Origin: Tahibacter amnicola
GTDB lineage: Bacteria; Pseudomonadota; Gammaproteobacteria; Xanthomonadales; Rhodanobacteraceae
Length of the DNA: 64,000 bases
Assembly: GCF_025398735.1 (NCBI RefSeq)
Contig: NZ_CP104694.1
Coordinates: 6,394,663 to 6,458,662 of the forward strand
Direction of reading: 5' to 3'
Shown here: positions 1 to 9,062 of the stretch, one piece after another
How the letters are laid out: every line of letters starts with the position of its first letter
Numbering within the stretch: the stretch's first letter is position 1
Made by a program: the position numbers and the translations under genes
The notes under the pieces: generated by a model
The model's input: the letters and a program-made list of their open reading frames with translations, nothing else
What the model was told of the DNA's origin: nothing
Databases searched by the model: none

Positions 1-418
1 CATCCAGCGTGACCCAGCGGCCGCTGGCGTCGATCGCATCGACGGTTTTCCACTGACTATCGTTGCCGGCCGGCGGGAATGCTACCAGCGGCGCAGCACG
101 CCCCTTGCCGCCGACGGATTCTTCGGGCTGGAACAACCAGACGCTGGGCTCAAACGCTTCGCCGACACCGGCGGATCGGGCAACCCCTTCGCAACCCTCG
201 CACAGCTCGCGCAGCGGCAGCTCCCGTTCATGGCGGGCGAGCTGGCGTGCGAGAGAGGGGCCATTGCGCTTGGACTGCATTTCCGCCTGGAACGCGCTGA
301 CGAGCGTCCGGTGTGCCGCCTCGTAGGCCACCGGGTCGGAAACATCGAGCGTGGCGGCGGTGGCTGGCCCGGCCACAGCGGCGGCGCTGATGAAGGCGGC
401 AAACGCTAAACGGTGCAT
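1..418 (-). CDS. Partial exported protein of unknown function (3' end outside window)
   Basis: An open frame begins at the ATG at 418 and runs off the left edge with no stop, giving 139 residues. It starts MHRLAFAAFISAAAVAGPATA, a clear signal peptide with likely cleavage near residue 21, so the protein is exported to the periplasm or beyond. A CxxC pair sits in the segment LCEGCEG, roughly residues 75-81. I do not recognise the family. The gene is divergent from the sterol-desaturase gene that starts at 638, and the 219 bp between them must hold both promoters; I see no clear promoter boxes there. Confidence 0.6.
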   Translation of the reverse strand, partial: MHRLAFAAFISAAAVAGPATAATLDVSDPVAYEAAHRTLVSAFQAEMQSKRNGPSLARQLARHERELPLRELCEGCEGVARSAGVGEAFEPSVWLFQPEESVGGKGRAAPLVAFPPAGNDSQWKTVDAIDASGRWVTLD

Positions 419-637
419 ATCGTCTCCTTGTCGGTGATGTACCGAAAGAAACTGTTATCACGCCCCTGCTGCCAAAAACTTGTCGGAACGCGCCAGCGCA
501 CGTTTGAATTCGTATTCAACAGCAGCCTCTGCGACGCCGTCGAAGGCGCACCCGATGACACCGTGAAGCAATGTTTTACGAAGTCGAACAGGAGCGCATT
601 CTGCGCTAGTCTTTGCTCTCCACGGGCCGGTCCACCC

Positions 638-1885
638 ATGAATCCGATCGTCTACGCAATTCCCGTTTTCTTCCTGCTGATGGGCATCGAAGCCCTGGTG
701 GCGCGTGCGCGCGGCCGCCGCGTCTATCGCATCGGCGACGCGGTCAGCAGTATCGGCCTTGGCGCGGTGTCACAGGTCACCGGGGTGTTTTCCAAGGTGA
801 TGATGGTCGGCATCTACGTATGGGTGTACGAGCAGGGCCATTGGCTGGACCTGTCTGCCAGCAGCGTCTGGGTGTGGCTGATCGGCCTTCTGATCTACGA
901 TTTCCTCTACTACTGGCATCACCGTCTCGGGCACGAGGTCGCGGTGCTGTGGGCGGCGCACGTCGTCCACCACCAAAGTGAAGAATTCAACCTTTCCACT
1001 GCACTGCGCCAGACCAGCAGCGGCTTCCTCCTCGGATGGGTCTTCTATTTGCCGATGGCCCTGCTCGGTTTCCCGCCGTTGGTCTTCGTGGCGGTGGGCC
1101 TGATCGACCTTCTGTACCAGTACTGGATCCACACCGAGCAGGTGGGCCGGCTGGGCTGGTTCGACCGCGTGTTTGCATCGCCGTCCAATCACCGCGTGCA
1201 CCACGGCGTGAACGATGTGTACCTGGACAAGAACTATGGCGGCATTCTGATCGTGTGGGACCGTCTGTTCGGCACCTTCATCGAGGAGGATGACAAGGAG
1301 CCGGTGATCTACGGCACGCGGGCGCCCTTGCGACGCTTTGATCCCATCTGGGCGAACCTGGAGGTCTACGCGGCGCTCGCGTTCGACGCCTGGCACGCCC
1401 GGCGCTGGCGGGACAAGTTCCTGGTCTGGATCAAACCACCCGGCTGGCGGCCCGACGATGTCGCGGCGCGCTTCCCCAAGCCCGGATTCGATCCCCATGC
1501 GCGGGCCAAGTACGATCCGCCGACCTCGCCCGCCCTGCGCCGCTACGCCTTTGTGCAATTTGCGCTGCTGATGGTGGCCGGCATGGATTTCCTGGCCCGC
1601 GCCGATGGGATGTCGCTGGGCGGTTCCGGCCTGTACGCCGCCTGGCTCGTTGTCTCGCTGGTGGCTCTTACGGGTCTGCTCGAGAATCGCCGCCCCTGGT
1701 GGCTTATCGAGACCGGTCGACTGGTTTTTGCGGCCGTGCTTGCCGGCTGGAGCAGCGCCTGGTTCGGACTGCCACTGAGCCGGGTCTCCCTGGCACTCAT
1801 CGTCATGACGCTCGGCCTTTCGCTGGCCGGCGCGCTGGTAGTGGCGCTGCGCCCCCGGGCGGCCTCGACGCAATCCTTCGCGTAG
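638..1885 (+). CDS. Sterol desaturase / fatty acid hydroxylase family membrane protein
   Basis: A 415-residue polytopic membrane protein with the eight-histidine di-iron signature of the FA hydroxylase superfamily: HHRLGH around residue 95, HVVHH at 108-112 and HRVHH at 185-189. Members use a non-haem di-iron centre to hydroxylate or desaturate lipid substrates at the membrane; the substrate here is unknown. Hydrophobic segments lie near 1-20, 40-65, 75-95, 130-160, and four more in the C-terminal 130 residues, which extend beyond the catalytic core. The frame is open further upstream (to 413), but that part has no membrane character; the ATG at 638 begins a typical membrane-anchored N-terminus and is preferred. 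It stands alone on the plus strand. Confidence 0.85.
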   Translation: MNPIVYAIPVFFLLMGIEALVARARGRRVYRIGDAVSSIGLGAVSQVTGVFSKVMMVGIYVWVYEQGHWLDLSASSVWVWLIGLLIYDFLYYWHHRLGHEVAVLWAAHVVHHQSEEFNLSTALRQTSSGFLLGWVFYLPMALLGFPPLVFVAVGLIDLLYQYWIHTEQVGRLGWFDRVFASPSNHRVHHGVNDVYLDKNYGGILIVWDRLFGTFIEEDDKEPVIYGTRAPLRRFDPIWANLEVYAALAFDAWHARRWRDKFLVWIKPPGWRPDDVAARFPKPGFDPHARAKYDPPTSPALRRYAFVQFALLMVAGMDFLARADGMSLGGSGLYAAWLVVSLVALTGLLENRRPWWLIETGRLVFAAVLAGWSSAWFGLPLSRVSLALIVMTLGLSLAGALVVALRPRAASTQSFA

Positions 1886-2041
1886 CGGGCGAAACTGCGA
1901 CGACAGTCACGCGGTTTACACGAGTTCACAGAGAGCGGACTGGACTATTCTCCACCCTGTGAAGTGCTTGGCGTCCGCCGACCGGTTCTGCCGTAAGATG
2001 CGGACAGCCCGGCTCTTCGGGGAAGCGTTCGGGGGAACGCC

Positions 2042-2764
2042 GTGTTCCGCATCCTGGTGGCAAACAGCAAGGGTGGTTGCGGCAAGACGACGCTGACCAG
2101 CAATCTGGCCGGCTATTTTGCGGCCCACCAGCGGCGCACCGCACTGATCGACTGCGATCCGCAAGGTTCCTCCCGTGCGTGGTGTGAGCAGCGAGCGGCG
2201 CACCTGCCCCGCATCGAAGCGATCGCCGGCGACGATCCGGCTCACGGCCTGCGCGCCGGATGGCTGCTGCGGCTGACAGCGACCACCGAAGTGGTGGTGA
2301 TCGATACGCCGGCGGGTCTGCGCTCGCATGAGTTCGCGCAGTTCGTGCGCCATGCCGATGTGCTGCTGATTCCGATTGTCCCCTCGCCGATCGATTTGCG
2401 CGCCACGCTGCAATTCCTCGACATGGTTCGCCGTACCGCCGAAGTCCGCGCCGGTACCCTGCGGGTGGGACTGGTTGCCAACCGCGTCCGCGAGCGCACG
2501 ACCGCGGCGCGGGAGCTGGAAGCCACCTTGCAACGGCTGACCCAGGTCGCCGTTGCGCGGCTGCGTGATTCGCAGGCCTATGTCAGCCTGGCCTCACATG
2601 GCCGCAGCCTGTTCGACGAGACCGGCAGCGCCTGGCGCGGCCATCACGACGACTGGGCGCCACTGCTGGAATGGTTACGCCTGCGCCAGCAGGAACGGCA
2701 GCGTTCGCCGGTGGTGACGCCGCTGGTTCCGCTCGGCGCCAGGCAGGCCGGGACGATGTCGTAA
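2042..2764 (+). CDS. ParA/MinD-family ATPase (orphan)
   Basis: A 240-residue P-loop ATPase with the deviant Walker A motif KGGCGKTT at residues 10-17, the following switch segment LIDCDPQGSS, and the Walker B-like region VVVIDTPAG. These are hallmarks of the ParA/Soj/MinD family, which forms ATP-dependent dimers on DNA or membranes to position chromosomes, plasmids or protein complexes. No ParB or parS-like element is visible beside it, so its cargo cannot be inferred. The start is a GTG at 2042. The length is typical of small chromosomal ParA proteins. Confidence 0.85.
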   Translation: MFRILVANSKGGCGKTTLTSNLAGYFAAHQRRTALIDCDPQGSSRAWCEQRAAHLPRIEAIAGDDPAHGLRAGWLLRLTATTEVVVIDTPAGLRSHEFAQFVRHADVLLIPIVPSPIDLRATLQFLDMVRRTAEVRAGTLRVGLVANRVRERTTAARELEATLQRLTQVAVARLRDSQAYVSLASHGRSLFDETGSAWRGHHDDWAPLLEWLRLRQQERQRSPVVTPLVPLGARQAGTMS

Positions 2765-2831
2765 TACCTTCGGCGGTTGACCTACGAAACAAATCGTAGA
2801 ATGCTACGCGGGTTCCCCGAGGAGACCTGCC

Positions 2832-4625
2832 ATGGCACTGAGCACGCGACGCTGGTTGGGATGGCTGTTCCTGCCGATGGCCCTGCTCGCGCAGGCGCAC
2901 GACGGCGGGGGTGGCAAGGAATCGCCGCCCGGTCAGTCATTCCCGGTCGGGCCCGCCATCAGCGGATCCTGGTTTGACCCGTCGCGCAATGGCGAGGGCT
3001 TTATCCTGGAGTACTTCCCCGACGGCACCGCGATCGCCGCGTGGTTTACCTATCCCGCAAGCGGCGAGTCGGGCGAGCAGACCTGGCTGATCGCCCAGGG
3101 CAGCCAGATCGCGAACAACGTGCTGCGCTTTGAACAGGTGTTCCGTACCACCGGCGGCAAGTTCGGCGACGCCTTCGACCCGGGCGCCATCCAGAACGTG
3201 CCGTGGGGAACGCTGGAGATCGTCTTCACCGACTGCAGCCACGCAACGGCCCTCTACAGCGGACCGGCCGCCTACGGCAGCGGTACACGCTCACTGACCC
3301 GGCTGACGACGCTGGCGGAAATCGACTGTAACGGCAGCCGTGCGCTGACCAGCACCAATGCCCGCGCCATGGACGGCCTGCAGACGCGTTCGGGCCCGTG
3401 GTTCGTCGCCTCGCGTTCCGGCGAAGGCTGGTTCCTGGAGGAATTGCCGGGCGGCAGCATGGTCGTGTACTGGTTCACCTTCGACCCGGCGGGCAACCAG
3501 GCCTGGACGGTGGGCAGTGGCGTGCGCCAGGGCAACCGGCTGGTGATTCCCGGCAACACCATCACACGCGGCACCCGCTTCGGCGCGGATTTCAATCCAG
3601 CCGCTATCGAAAACCGGCACTGGGGCCAGTTGGAATTCACCTTTACCAGCTGCAATACGGCGCAGGTGAGCTACACCTCGACCGTGGCGGGTTACGGCAG
3701 CGGCCAGCGCGAGGCGACGCGACTGACCACGCTGGCCGGCGCGCCCTGCCTCAATGAACCGCCCGCCGCGCGTACCGGCGGCAACTGGCAGGAACAGGCT
3801 TCGATGCCGCCCAACGCGCAATCGGAACTGGCCGTCGCCGTCCTGGGTGACTACCTGTATGCGCTTGGCGGGTTCGGCGACCAGCGCGCCTTCAAGCGCT
3901 ACGATCTTCGTAGCAACAGCTGGTCACGCCTGCCGGACATGCCTTCCGGCCGCAACCATCACGCCGCCTTCGCGGCAGACGGCGGCGTCTATTTCGTCGG
4001 CGGCGAGCGCCGCAACGGTGATGATGGCACCGCGCAGGCCTACCGTTTCGACCTGGCGGCAGGGCGCTGGGATCCCGTGACCACCCTGTCCTACACCTTC
4101 GGCTCGCATGCGGCGATGTTGAACGGACGCGCCTATATCGGCCGAGGTGACGGTGCACTGGAAGAGTTCGATCCGAAAACCGGTCTGGCGCGTCGGATTG
4201 CCCCGCCCACTCCCGCGGTGTCGCGCGATCATTCGCAGGTCGTGGCGTTCCTGGACGAGATCTGGATGCTCGGCGGGCGCACGCCCGAAACCGCGAGTAC
4301 CGCCATCTACGACCCGGTCTCCAGCCGCTGGCGCGTCGGTCCGCCCATGCAGGCGAAACGCGGCGGATTTGGCGCTGCCGTGGTGGACAACCAGATCATC
4401 GTCGGTGGCGGCGAAGTCTTGTCTGGCAATGTGCGGCTCGAGCCGACCGTCGAGGTACTCACCGCCGGCAGCGACGTCTGGCGTTTCGGACCGCCGCTCG
4501 CGCTGGCAGTGCACGGCGTCGCCGCGGGTGCCTACAACGGACAGGTGTATTTCGTCGGCGGATCCGTCAACGCCAGCTCCGCCTCCGGATCAACGGCGCG
4601 GGTGTTCGCCTGGCGGCCGCAGTAG
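2832..4625 (+). CDS. Exported Kelch-repeat protein with a duplicated N-terminal domain
   Basis: A 597-residue protein starting with a signal peptide (residues 1-22, cleavage near LLAQA). Residues about 35-155 and 183-305 are two copies of one domain, each opening with a Trp-Phe and Gly-Glu-Gly core (GSWFDPSRNGEGFILEYF and GPWFVASRSGEGWFLEEL) and each closing with a Cys and a YGSGxR segment. I do not know a function for this domain. Residues about 325-597 are five to six Kelch repeats (YALGGF, YFVGGE, WMLGGR, YFVGGS), which fold as a beta-propeller, usually for protein or glycan binding. Its 3' end overlaps the convergent gene at 4590 by 36 bp. Confidence 0.8.
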   Translation: MALSTRRWLGWLFLPMALLAQAHDGGGGKESPPGQSFPVGPAISGSWFDPSRNGEGFILEYFPDGTAIAAWFTYPASGESGEQTWLIAQGSQIANNVLRFEQVFRTTGGKFGDAFDPGAIQNVPWGTLEIVFTDCSHATALYSGPAAYGSGTRSLTRLTTLAEIDCNGSRALTSTNARAMDGLQTRSGPWFVASRSGEGWFLEELPGGSMVVYWFTFDPAGNQAWTVGSGVRQGNRLVIPGNTITRGTRFGADFNPAAIENRHWGQLEFTFTSCNTAQVSYTSTVAGYGSGQREATRLTTLAGAPCLNEPPAARTGGNWQEQASMPPNAQSELAVAVLGDYLYALGGFGDQRAFKRYDLRSNSWSRLPDMPSGRNHHAAFAADGGVYFVGGERRNGDDGTAQAYRFDLAAGRWDPVTTLSYTFGSHAAMLNGRAYIGRGDGALEEFDPKTGLARRIAPPTPAVSRDHSQVVAFLDEIWMLGGRTPETASTAIYDPVSSRWRVGPPMQAKRGGFGAAVVDNQIIVGGGEVLSGNVRLEPTVEVLTAGSDVWRFGPPLALAVHGVAAGAYNGQVYFVGGSVNASSASGSTARVFAWRPQ

Positions 4626-4958
4626 CGCAGGCGCGAGCGCCCGGCGTACCGTCCAGGCGATCGGCACGCCGACGCCCAGCACGTGGATCACATAGCCGCT
4701 GAGTACGCCGGCGAGCGTGCTGCGAAACGGTGGCGCGGCCGACAGCGGCACGATGATGTCGTTCATGACGACATAGATCACGGCGCCGTACAGGGCACCG
4801 AAGGCGATCGCGCGCTCGCGCAGCGCGGGCACAGCGACGCTGGCCGCAGCGTACATCCCTGCCGCGATGATGAGGATGATGTAGTGAGCCACGAACCCCA
4901 GTGCGGCCACCGGGTAGCCACCCGCGAAGGCCTCCGTGCCGAGCAGGCCACTCGCCAC
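4590..4958 (-). CDS. Small polytopic membrane protein; start uncertain, possibly start-damaged
   Basis: The 122-residue frame from the GTG at 4958 encodes about three membrane helices and contains VASGLLGTEAFAGGYPVAAL and PLSAAPPF. The same frame stays open upstream to a TAG at 5076-5078 and encodes LLRGAIAGAALGGTIDLVYA, which looks like a genuine first membrane helix. No ATG, GTG or TTG precedes that helix; only a CTG at 5069-5067 is in place. So the gene either uses CTG, starts late at 4958 without its first helix, or has lost its start. It is convergent with the Kelch gene and overlaps its end by 36 bp. Function unknown. Confidence 0.55.
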   Translation of the reverse strand: MASGLLGTEAFAGGYPVAALGFVAHYIILIIAAGMYAAASVAVPALRERAIAFGALYGAVIYVVMNDIIVPLSAAPPFRSTLAGVLSGYVIHVLGVGVPIAWTVRRALAPALLRPPGEHPRR

Positions 4959-5247
4959 GGACTGCAGGACCCGCGTCGGCGCTACGCCGCGCAGAGCGCT
5001 AAAAGTGCACGCGTAGACCAGGTCGATCGTTCCGCCCAGCGCGGCGCCGGCGATGGCGCCACGAAGCAGTGGGCGCTAGGGCGTGGGCGCGTTCGAAACG
5101 ATGGTATTCACGGCATCTCCGCTGGAGAACGGTATGGCCGCTGATCCTGCGCCTCGCGGCGTTGCGTGCGCATCGCGCGTACGCCCGTCGCGCAGCGGCG
5201 CAACGCCGACGCGGCGACTGCGCCACCACCGCAACGTCCGTACCGGC

Positions 5248-6189
5248 CTACTCGCTCTTCACACCAGCCCGGTCCAGCACAAACTGCGGCACGGAAGGCT
5301 CGCCTTCGTAGAAGGTCTTCGGCCGCTTCTGCGTCAACGCCCAGCGATGCAGCCAGGAAATGCCGCCACGGCCACGGTAGCCGTCGGTCTCCTGGTACGC
5401 CGGATCGGCCAGCGCCTTGTCGAGCGTGACGAACCGGTAGCCGGCATCGCGCAGCCGCGGCAGCAGCGACGGCAGGGTGTCGGCGTTGAGCGCATTGCCG
5501 TGCAGGAGCAGGATCTGCGGAATTTCCCGGCCGAACATCGCCAGCGTGTTTCGCTCGAAGAACTTCACCTTGGCGACGATGTAATCGACGAAGTCGGTGC
5601 GGATGCGCGCGGCCCCTTCCTGGTCCGCGCGGTTGAGCGCATCCACGTAGGCCCGCGCGTAGACCCAGTCGCCGTTATCGATCGTCACCGGCGCAATGCG
5701 GTACCCATGCCTGGCGAGAAAGGCATCCAGGTGCGCACGCGCCGCATCGTCGCGACCCGCGTGCAGGTACGGATGGCGGAACCAGCGCAGCGTCATGCCG
5801 TGGCGGGCCATCAACGGCCGCAGCACCGTTTCGCCACGCAGGATGGCCGCCTCGTAGGTTTCTACCGGCACATCGTGCAGGCCGACATGGCCGAAGGTGT
5901 GGTTGCCCAGCTCCAGTCGCGCCCGGAGCCAATCCTCGAGCATGGCCACCCGCGTGGGCATGCGTTTCTCGCCCACGTAGAGTTTGTCTTCGTTGACGAA
6001 GCCGGTGGCGTGCGTTCCCGTCAGCGCCTTGACGAGGCGGCGATGCCGATCCTGCACTTCCGCCGGTGAGGACTTCTCAAACTCCACCCAGGGCAGGTCG
6101 TCGACGGTGATGGCCATTTCGCCGGCCTGGGCGCACGCCGTGGCGCCAGCCAGTATCCACCCCAGAAGTAGCCGCCACTGCCTGCGCAT
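5248..6189 (-). CDS. Polysaccharide deacetylase (NodB-homology) family, exported
   Basis: A 313-residue protein with a signal peptide (about residues 1-22, ending ACAQA) and the motifs of carbohydrate esterase family 4: TVDD at 28-31 with the catalytic and metal-binding aspartates, NHTFGH at 96-101 supplying the two metal-binding histidines, RHPY at 138-141, and LLLHGN at 227-232 with the catalytic histidine. Such enzymes remove N- or O-acetyl groups from peptidoglycan, chitin or exopolysaccharide with a divalent metal. The signal peptide places it in the periplasm or outside. The substrate is not evident, and no exopolysaccharide genes adjoin it. Confidence 0.85.
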   Translation of the reverse strand: MRRQWRLLLGWILAGATACAQAGEMAITVDDLPWVEFEKSSPAEVQDRHRRLVKALTGTHATGFVNEDKLYVGEKRMPTRVAMLEDWLRARLELGNHTFGHVGLHDVPVETYEAAILRGETVLRPLMARHGMTLRWFRHPYLHAGRDDAARAHLDAFLARHGYRIAPVTIDNGDWVYARAYVDALNRADQEGAARIRTDFVDYIVAKVKFFERNTLAMFGREIPQILLLHGNALNADTLPSLLPRLRDAGYRFVTLDKALADPAYQETDGYRGRGGISWLHRWALTQKRPKTFYEGEPSVPQFVLDRAGVKSE

Positions 6190-6279
6190 TGCTCTCTACC
6201 GTCCTCATGCCGTGCCGATGCCCGAAGGCAAACGCCACGAGTATGGCGGAGCCTGCCTGCGCCCGGTAGCGACACGTTC

Positions 6280-6927
6280 TCAGTGTGAAGGCTGCTCGGC
6301 AGCGCCGTAGACAATCTCGCGTTCCCGCTGCAGACGTTCACGCAGCCAGGTGTCGCGATCCACGCCGGCAGGCCAGTCCTGCCGCGCCATGGCCTCTTCG
6401 ACGATGGCGCGCTCGCGCACCTTGTAGGCCTCCAGCGTGCGGTCGGACTGACTCTCCCACTCGGCCATCTGCTGCGCGGCGCGCGCGCGATACGCCGCCG
6501 ATAGCGCGGCCACGCGGTCGATCTGCTCGGCTTCGTCGGGGACCGTGGCGCGAATCAGCGCGACCCGCAGCAACAGGGCTTCGCCCGCGGACATTTCGTT
6601 GCGTGCCTCGTAGCTGTCGATGCCCTGGCTGATCGCCTGCGCTTCGCGGTCGCGTGCTGCGGCGTCGTGGGTGGACGCGCCCTTGAGAAATTGCTGAACC
6701 TGCTCGTGGAAAGTTTGTCGCGCCAGGTAGGTGCGCACCGCCGACTCCGGCGTCGGAGCGGGCGGCCTGGGCGACGACGTCGGCGTAACGGCCGCTGTCC
6801 CGGCTGGCGCTTCGCGCGTCACGGACTTGGCTGGCGGCGTCGCCTTTCCGGTCGGTGACGTCGACCAGGACAACAACACCACGCCGCCCACCAGCAGCAA
6901 GGAACCGGTGACCAGTATTCGTCTCAT
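6280..6927 (-). CDS. Membrane-anchored helical periplasmic protein of unknown function
   Basis: A 215-residue protein starting at the ATG at 6927, with one N-terminal membrane segment (MRRILVTGSLLLVGGVVLL), a Pro/Thr/Ala-rich linker to about residue 60, then a charged, almost wholly helical domain rich in Glu, Arg and Ala. An upstream in-frame start at 6978 would add 17 arginine-rich residues before the membrane segment and is less likely. The layout (short anchor, Pro-rich linker, long helices) resembles lipase-specific foldases, but I see no diagnostic motif and no lipase next to it, so that likeness is only suggestive. The esterase gene at 7029 lies just upstream on the same strand. Confidence 0.6.
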   Translation of the reverse strand: MRRILVTGSLLLVGGVVLLSWSTSPTGKATPPAKSVTREAPAGTAAVTPTSSPRPPAPTPESAVRTYLARQTFHEQVQQFLKGASTHDAAARDREAQAISQGIDSYEARNEMSAGEALLLRVALIRATVPDEAEQIDRVAALSAAYRARAAQQMAEWESQSDRTLEAYKVRERAIVEEAMARQDWPAGVDRDTWLRERLQREREIVYGAAEQPSH

Positions 6928-7028
6928 GAAAGCCGCCCCTGCACTGCGCCGGCCGCGCTGTCGCGGCCGGCGCTGCACCTATGCCATTCTCATTCCAGCT
7001 GGCCCGGAGAACCGGGCCACGCCACCCG

Positions 7029-8423
7029 TCAAAGCAGCGCGTCGATCATCGCGTAGATGAGGTTGAACGGCTTGGCGCGGTCTGCCGCGTCACTGGTTTC
7101 ACTGGCATCGAGCACGCTGCCGCCACCGTTCATCACGCTGTCGATGAAGTGCGACAGTTGCAGTCCGCGCTCCTGCACATCGCCGTGGTTGAAATCCACG
7201 ATAGTGGTGCAATGGCTTTCGTTGACCGCCCGGTACTGCGGGAAGTAGCCGCCGAAGTTCGGCAGTGCATCGAGCGTCTGCTTCAGCCGGGTGGTGTCCG
7301 TGGCCCAGCGCTCGTGGATCATCTGCTCCTTCTGCGCCTGCGGCGCCGCGCCGATTTCCGGGAAGAACCGCTCGTAGGAATACGAGGAGTAGTTCAGGTC
7401 TTTCCAGAAGTGCGTATGGCCGAGGCGATCATTCGGCAATGCCGTGGCCAGCGCGCGATAGATCGTGCCCAGGTCACTGCGGTTGAAGCCGGACATCACG
7501 CTGGACAGATACGCCAGCGGGCCATTGGCGGCGTCCAGGCCCCAGACGTTGCGGATCGTCGCGTGCAGCAGCACCGACGGATACTGCGTCGGACTTGCCC
7601 CGCTCGGCGCGGAGAAGACCGGACCAGAATCGTCGATCAGGTAGGAGCGATCCGGCGCCATGTCACGACGCATGGGGTAGTAGTTGTTCAGGCTGCCGGT
7701 GCCGCCGGCACTGCACCCGGTGGAGAGCATCTGGGTCGGCCGCGGCAGGTGATTCTTGAGCCACGCCTGCACGGCGCGGACGTTGCGCAGCCCATTGTGG
7801 TGCCACACCAGCGGCGCGTTCTGGCCGGATGGGTCGGTGTACACGGCCACCTTGTCGCCGCTGTAGATGTCGCCCGTGCAGTACGGCACGTAGACCATGT
7901 TCCAGCCCTGCGACTTCGTCGCCGTCCACGGGTGCAGGCGCACCACGAACGGGCTTACCAGGCTGGCGCCCGGATTGAGCAGGCTCATGTAGTTGTCGGG
8001 CACGCCGTTGGGATTGCGCGCACCGCGGATGCCCGTCTGGCCGGTGCAGCTGGCGTAGTCCCAGCAGGCGCCGCCGCCTTCCATGTAGATGATCGTGTTG
8101 CGCGTGTTCGGTACGCGGTTGACGAAGAATTTGTAGGGTGAGCCATTGCCGCAGACCGCGCCGGTGGAGGGCGCCAGGCGGATGGTCTGCCACTGGTAGT
8201 AGGCGCCGGGACTCCAGCCATCGGCGTAGCCGGCCGGGTTGGCCAGGAGCGGATAGGCGCCGCTGGCCTGCGCCGACGTCACCCGGTTATCCGGGCCGGG
8301 CGGCGACACCAGGTTCGCCAGTGTCTGGAAGAAGTCGTAGTCGCCGGATTCGGCGTGGGCGACGGACCCCAGGGACAACAACACGGTAAACGCTAACAGC
8401 GACTTGCGCGAGCGTGCAGCCAT
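7029..8423 (-). CDS. Pectin acetylesterase / Notum-like family esterase, exported
   Basis: A 464-residue secreted protein (signal peptide 1-24, ending VAHA) with the pectinacetylesterase family pattern: EGGGACW at 115-121 forming the oxyanion side, YCTGD at 181-185, and the nucleophile elbow GCSAGG at 236-241 with Ser238, followed by an IDDSG segment and late histidines that may complete a Ser-Asp-His triad. Plant members deacetylate pectin, the animal member Notum deacylates Wnt, and bacterial members are largely uncharacterised. The gene lies just upstream of the helical anchored protein on the same strand, so the two could be co-transcribed (about 100 bp apart). Confidence 0.8.
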   Translation of the reverse strand: MAARSRKSLLAFTVLLSLGSVAHAESGDYDFFQTLANLVSPPGPDNRVTSAQASGAYPLLANPAGYADGWSPGAYYQWQTIRLAPSTGAVCGNGSPYKFFVNRVPNTRNTIIYMEGGGACWDYASCTGQTGIRGARNPNGVPDNYMSLLNPGASLVSPFVVRLHPWTATKSQGWNMVYVPYCTGDIYSGDKVAVYTDPSGQNAPLVWHHNGLRNVRAVQAWLKNHLPRPTQMLSTGCSAGGTGSLNNYYPMRRDMAPDRSYLIDDSGPVFSAPSGASPTQYPSVLLHATIRNVWGLDAANGPLAYLSSVMSGFNRSDLGTIYRALATALPNDRLGHTHFWKDLNYSSYSYERFFPEIGAAPQAQKEQMIHERWATDTTRLKQTLDALPNFGGYFPQYRAVNESHCTTIVDFNHGDVQERGLQLSHFIDSVMNGGGSVLDASETSDAADRAKPFNLIYAMIDALL

Positions 8424-9062
8424 GACCTTCCCCTCCCGTGAATGTGTTGGACTTCGCTACGTTGCGTCGATTGCCATTACCCCGCAGTTTCCACACTTGC
8501 TGTACGGTCGCGAATGGAAGCGCGAACCGGCGCGCCCTGTCAATCGCGAAAGCGGCGCAAATGCAGGTTTTTTCGCGCGGTCCGCGCGATTTCCGTCCGG
8601 CGGAACCCATTGGATAGCACCTGCGGGGGGCGCAGCGGCCAAACCTGGCCGGCATTGCCCCCGGCACAGATGCCGATGACCTGGGCGAAGGCGCCCACCA
8701 CTGCCGGGCAGATGAATACAAGTGGAATAATTCGCATCGCGTGGCCGATCCGGACAAGACATCGTCCGACGCGGGGGGGCGGAGCCAGACGGCCTGGCTC
8801 ATCGGCATCGCGAAATATTTTCAGGCGGAGTGAGCCGTTCCGTAACGGCATTTCGAGTAGCTATAGGGCAGGCGATATTCGCCTCACACAAACACTCCGC
8901 CGGGCGCCCCCTGAGCCTGGCGGAGTGTTTGACTATTTCCGGCTCCCGGAAATGCCGGCAGACTGTTCGCCGGCGGGCTGCTGACAGCCCTCCCCCGCAT
9001 TCTCGTCCGCGCGCGTTCGATCTCCCTCGCGCGAATGACCACGGCCACTGCGTTCGTGCCCG
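8424..9062. other. 639-bp non-coding stretch
   Basis: This gap separates two minus-strand genes. Frames on both strands translate to arginine/alanine/proline-rich strings without family likeness, so I do not call a gene. The only clear structure is the perfect 13-bp hairpin at 8889-8931. The segment 8424-8560 lies directly upstream of the esterase start and probably holds its promoter, but I see no convincing -35/-10 pair. Confidence 0.5.
8889..8931. terminator. Perfect 13-bp stem-loop
   Basis: Arms 8889-8901 (CAAACACTCCGCC) and 8919-8931 are exact reverse complements with a 17-nt loop. There is only a short T run next to the stem on either strand, so intrinsic termination is possible but not assured; the DUF58 operon ends at 9063 on the minus strand and the hairpin lies just past that end. 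Confidence 0.55.
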
